Of a stretch of DNA of 64,000 bases, positions 62,258-64,000 are shown one piece after another. The stretch spans positions 682,001 through 746,000 of the forward strand of contig CAYUQJ010000001.1 of assembly GCA_964446955.1 (NCBI GenBank). Reading direction: 5' to 3'. Source of the DNA: Leptolinea sp964446955. GTDB lineage: Bacteria > Chloroflexota > Anaerolineae > Anaerolineales > Anaerolineaceae. The notes under the pieces were generated by a model. The model did not search any database. It had not been told where the DNA came from and saw only the letters and a program-made list of their open reading frames with translations. The translations under genes and the position numbers were made by a program. Each line of letters starts with the position of its first letter. The stretch's first letter is position 1.

Positions 62258-62998
62258 TTACCGCCCACCACAATCCGGACAATCCGGTCGACGGTTTAAT
62301 TTAACCATCTCAAAAGACGCATTTTCCCCGTCAAAGAACAATAACCTTCCTTTCAGAAGATCCCCCATCCCGGTAAGAAATTTCAATGCTTCCATTGCCT
62401 GCAAAGATCCAATGACACCTGGAATTGCTCCCACAATTGGATGGAATGTTTTGGGAGGAACCTCTGAAATAAAACAGCGCAAGCATGGGGTTTCATGTGG
62501 GCTGATAAATGTGATCTGCCCGGCCATCCCCGAAACAGCAGCATGAATAAACGGGATATTGTTCTTAAGACAGTATGAATTGATCATAAAACGTGTTTCA
62601 TAATTGTCCAGACAATCCAAAATCAAATCAGGTTTCCCAATCACCCTTTCCGCATTATCTTCATTGACCCGTTCAAGAATTCCAGTAACAGTAATTGTGG
62701 GATTTATTTCCCGCATAGTTTTTTCGGCAGAATCGACCTTGGTCATTCCCAGATGGCTATCTGCGTGAAGGATTTGCCGATTCAAGTTTGAAAGTTCAAC
62801 CCGGTCATCATCGCAGATCCGGATTTCCCCCACACCGGCTGAAGCGAGATAAAGGGCAACGGGGCTTCCCAGGCCTCCCGCCCCAATAATGAATACCTTG
62901 CTATTCTTAATTCTTTCCTGGCCTGCTTCTCCCCAACCTGTAATTTGTATCTGCCGTTGGTATCGAATCAGATCATAATCGGTCAAATGAGAAACCAT
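62258..62998 (-). CDS. moeB: MoeB/ThiF-type adenylyltransferase
   Basis: A 246-aa E1-like enzyme that adenylates the MoaD C-terminus. The ATP loop is GAGGLGSPVALYLASAGVG, followed by DDDRVELSNLNRQILH, and the zinc is held by CLRC and CPDC (the last near the C-terminus). A start at ATG 62998 removes a spurious extension into the upstream radical SAM gene; GTG 63004 is close behind as an alternative. It lies on the opposite strand, convergent with the fused moeA. It could also act on ThiS or another sulfur carrier. Confidence 0.88.
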   Translation of the reverse strand: MVSHLTDYDLIRYQRQIQITGWGEAGQERIKNSKVFIIGAGGLGSPVALYLASAGVGEIRICDDDRVELSNLNRQILHADSHLGMTKVDSAEKTMREINPTITVTGILERVNEDNAERVIGKPDLILDCLDNYETRFMINSYCLKNNIPFIHAAVSGMAGQITFISPHETPCLRCFISEVPPKTFHPIVGAIPGVIGSLQAMEALKFLTGMGDLLKGRLLFFDGENASFEMVKLNRRPDCPDCGGR

Positions 62999-63018
62999 TT
63001 TCACAATTCCATTCCGTT

Positions 63019-64000
63019 TTATGGACAGCGAATAAAGCCCTGTGCCCAAAGGCATCCGCCACAAGATAGATCAGTATTCCCCATACAATCACTAACGTTT
63101 TCTTCAGATAGTTCACATCCATCACAAAATGTACAGGGAGAGAATTGAAATCGTTTCAAGCGGTCTCGTAAGTTATTATATTCTTCACTATTCCAGATTC
63201 CCAATAACCCGGTCGCACGTATATTGCCCAGAATGTAGTTGTGAGTTTTTCGTATCTGCTGTCTGTAAACATATTGATTGGTATGTAGCAATGGAAGGCA
63301 GGGTGCTACATTTCCATCCCATCGAATAGATATGCTTCCCTGTTCAACAAACGGGCATGTGTCAATCGCACGGTTAATTTCATAACCGGCTAACTCAAGC
63401 CGAAATTTCCTGCCGTAAATATATGCTAGAACATCTTTCGTTATATCATTCCAATCCATCCGGGCAATATTTACGTGAGGAAATGATATGTTCGTTCTGC
63501 CAACCATATTTTGCATGGAACGCTTATAGAGAGTTTGATCATTCAACTCGTGTGTATGAGGCAATACATTACTTATTGAGAACCGTGTAGCTCCCAGCTG
63601 CATTCCCAGGTGCAGAACTTCAGGCAGATCTTTTATGTTCTTCTCCATCGCCACAAAAGCTATTCCCAGATTTGGCAATGTATTGTCAATGTCGGTTGCT
63701 TTGTGACGTATAAGGCGCAATTTTTTAAGGTTATCAATCACAACTGGCAGTGATGATCCAAGGCGGATATCCTCATAACTTTCAGGAGAAGCGCCATCCA
63801 ATGAAACCCATATAATATCCAAACCGGCTCTAATAAACTGCAACGACCGTTCTTCAGTTAGTAAAATACCATTAGATATTAATTCGACTCTGCAACCAAT
63901 TTTTTTAAGTCTTTTGACCCAGTCTAGAATTTTGGGATGGATTAGGGGTTCACCGTATCCACCAAAAAACACCATAGGTTTAACCGACATTGACTCAATT
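63019..64000 (-). CDS. Radical SAM/SPASM protein, probable tungsten-oxidoreductase maturase (partial)
   Basis: At least 327 aa are visible; the frame runs open through the right edge, so the N-terminal CX3CX2C cluster lies outside. The core part begins near VFFGGYGEPLIHPKILDWV (GGYGEP in place of GGEP), with LISNGILL and IIWVSLDGASPESYEDIR. The C-terminus has a cysteine-rich SPASM-like end, CTFCDGC, then DCMG and CGGCLWAQGFIRCP. This resembles the radical SAM maturase found beside tungsten-pterin oxidoreductases (TIGR04317-like). Next to tup, moa, moe and moeB, such a role is likely. The oxidoreductase gene would be expected just beyond 64000. Confidence 0.8.
   Translation of the reverse strand, partial: IESMSVKPMVFFGGYGEPLIHPKILDWVKRLKKIGCRVELISNGILLTEERSLQFIRAGLDIIWVSLDGASPESYEDIRLGSSLPVVIDNLKKLRLIRHKATDIDNTLPNLGIAFVAMEKNIKDLPEVLHLGMQLGATRFSISNVLPHTHELNDQTLYKRSMQNMVGRTNISFPHVNIARMDWNDITKDVLAYIYGRKFRLELAGYEINRAIDTCPFVEQGSISIRWDGNVAPCLPLLHTNQYVYRQQIRKTHNYILGNIRATGLLGIWNSEEYNNLRDRLKRFQFSPCTFCDGCELSEENVSDCMGNTDLSCGGCLWAQGFIRCP

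Overview
The window looks like a chromosomal segment of a mesophilic anaerobic bacterium of the Chloroflexota, probably class Anaerolineae. This is inferred from gene content: lipoproteins with NBR1-type Ig domains, a DUF6504 protein, a 'quinate 5-dehydrogenase'-family protein, many ABC transporters for peptides, amino acids and nucleosides, a tungsten-cofactor locus, and moderate GC. No rRNA gene is present to confirm it.

Layout. 1-2.2 kb: end of a nucleoside/simple-sugar ABC operon. 2.3-4.7 kb: two extracytoplasmic proteins flanking tRNA-Arg(TCG). 4.7-10.6 kb (minus): a SorC-type regulator followed by a 2-oxoacid dehydrogenase E1alpha-E1beta-E2 operon, a MOSC protein and a DMT transporter. 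10.7-15.1 kb (minus): a peptide-type ABC operon plus a cyclophilin; its binding protein appears circularly permuted. 15.3-26 kb: housekeeping genes including selC (tRNA-Sec), a D-Ala-D-Ala ligase homologue, tmRNA, rlmI and ligA.

26.0-31.5 kb holds the most unusual locus. A zinc-ribbon membrane protein and a DUF2207-like membrane protein ending in a Cys-Ala repeat tail are followed by a radical SAM/SPASM protein with a PqqD-like N-terminus, a paralogue that has lost every cluster cysteine, and a methyltransferase. I read this as a candidate post-translational modification system acting on the Cys-rich tail. Next comes a probable magnesium module (soluble MgtE-N/CBS protein plus a divergent NRAMP-family transporter).

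34.2-54.4 kb is a roughly 20.2-kb AT-rich genomic island in tRNA-Pro(GGG). A 44-bp direct repeat of the tRNA 3' end (34188-34231 and 54398-54441) bounds it, with a 13-bp inverted repeat just inside each end. It carries three tyrosine recombinases, a RepA-like ATPase, a PLD-nuclease/helicase next to a large adenine methyltransferase, an OLD-family nuclease, a HEPN protein, a possible DUF4365 nuclease and an HNH-AP2 endonuclease. This fits a mobile defence island.

54.8-64 kb is a coherent tungsten-pterin locus: tupABC, moaD, moaC, moaE, moeA, a moeA fused to a periplasmic-binding-like domain, moeB, and the 3' part of a radical SAM gene resembling the maturase found beside tungsten oxidoreductases.
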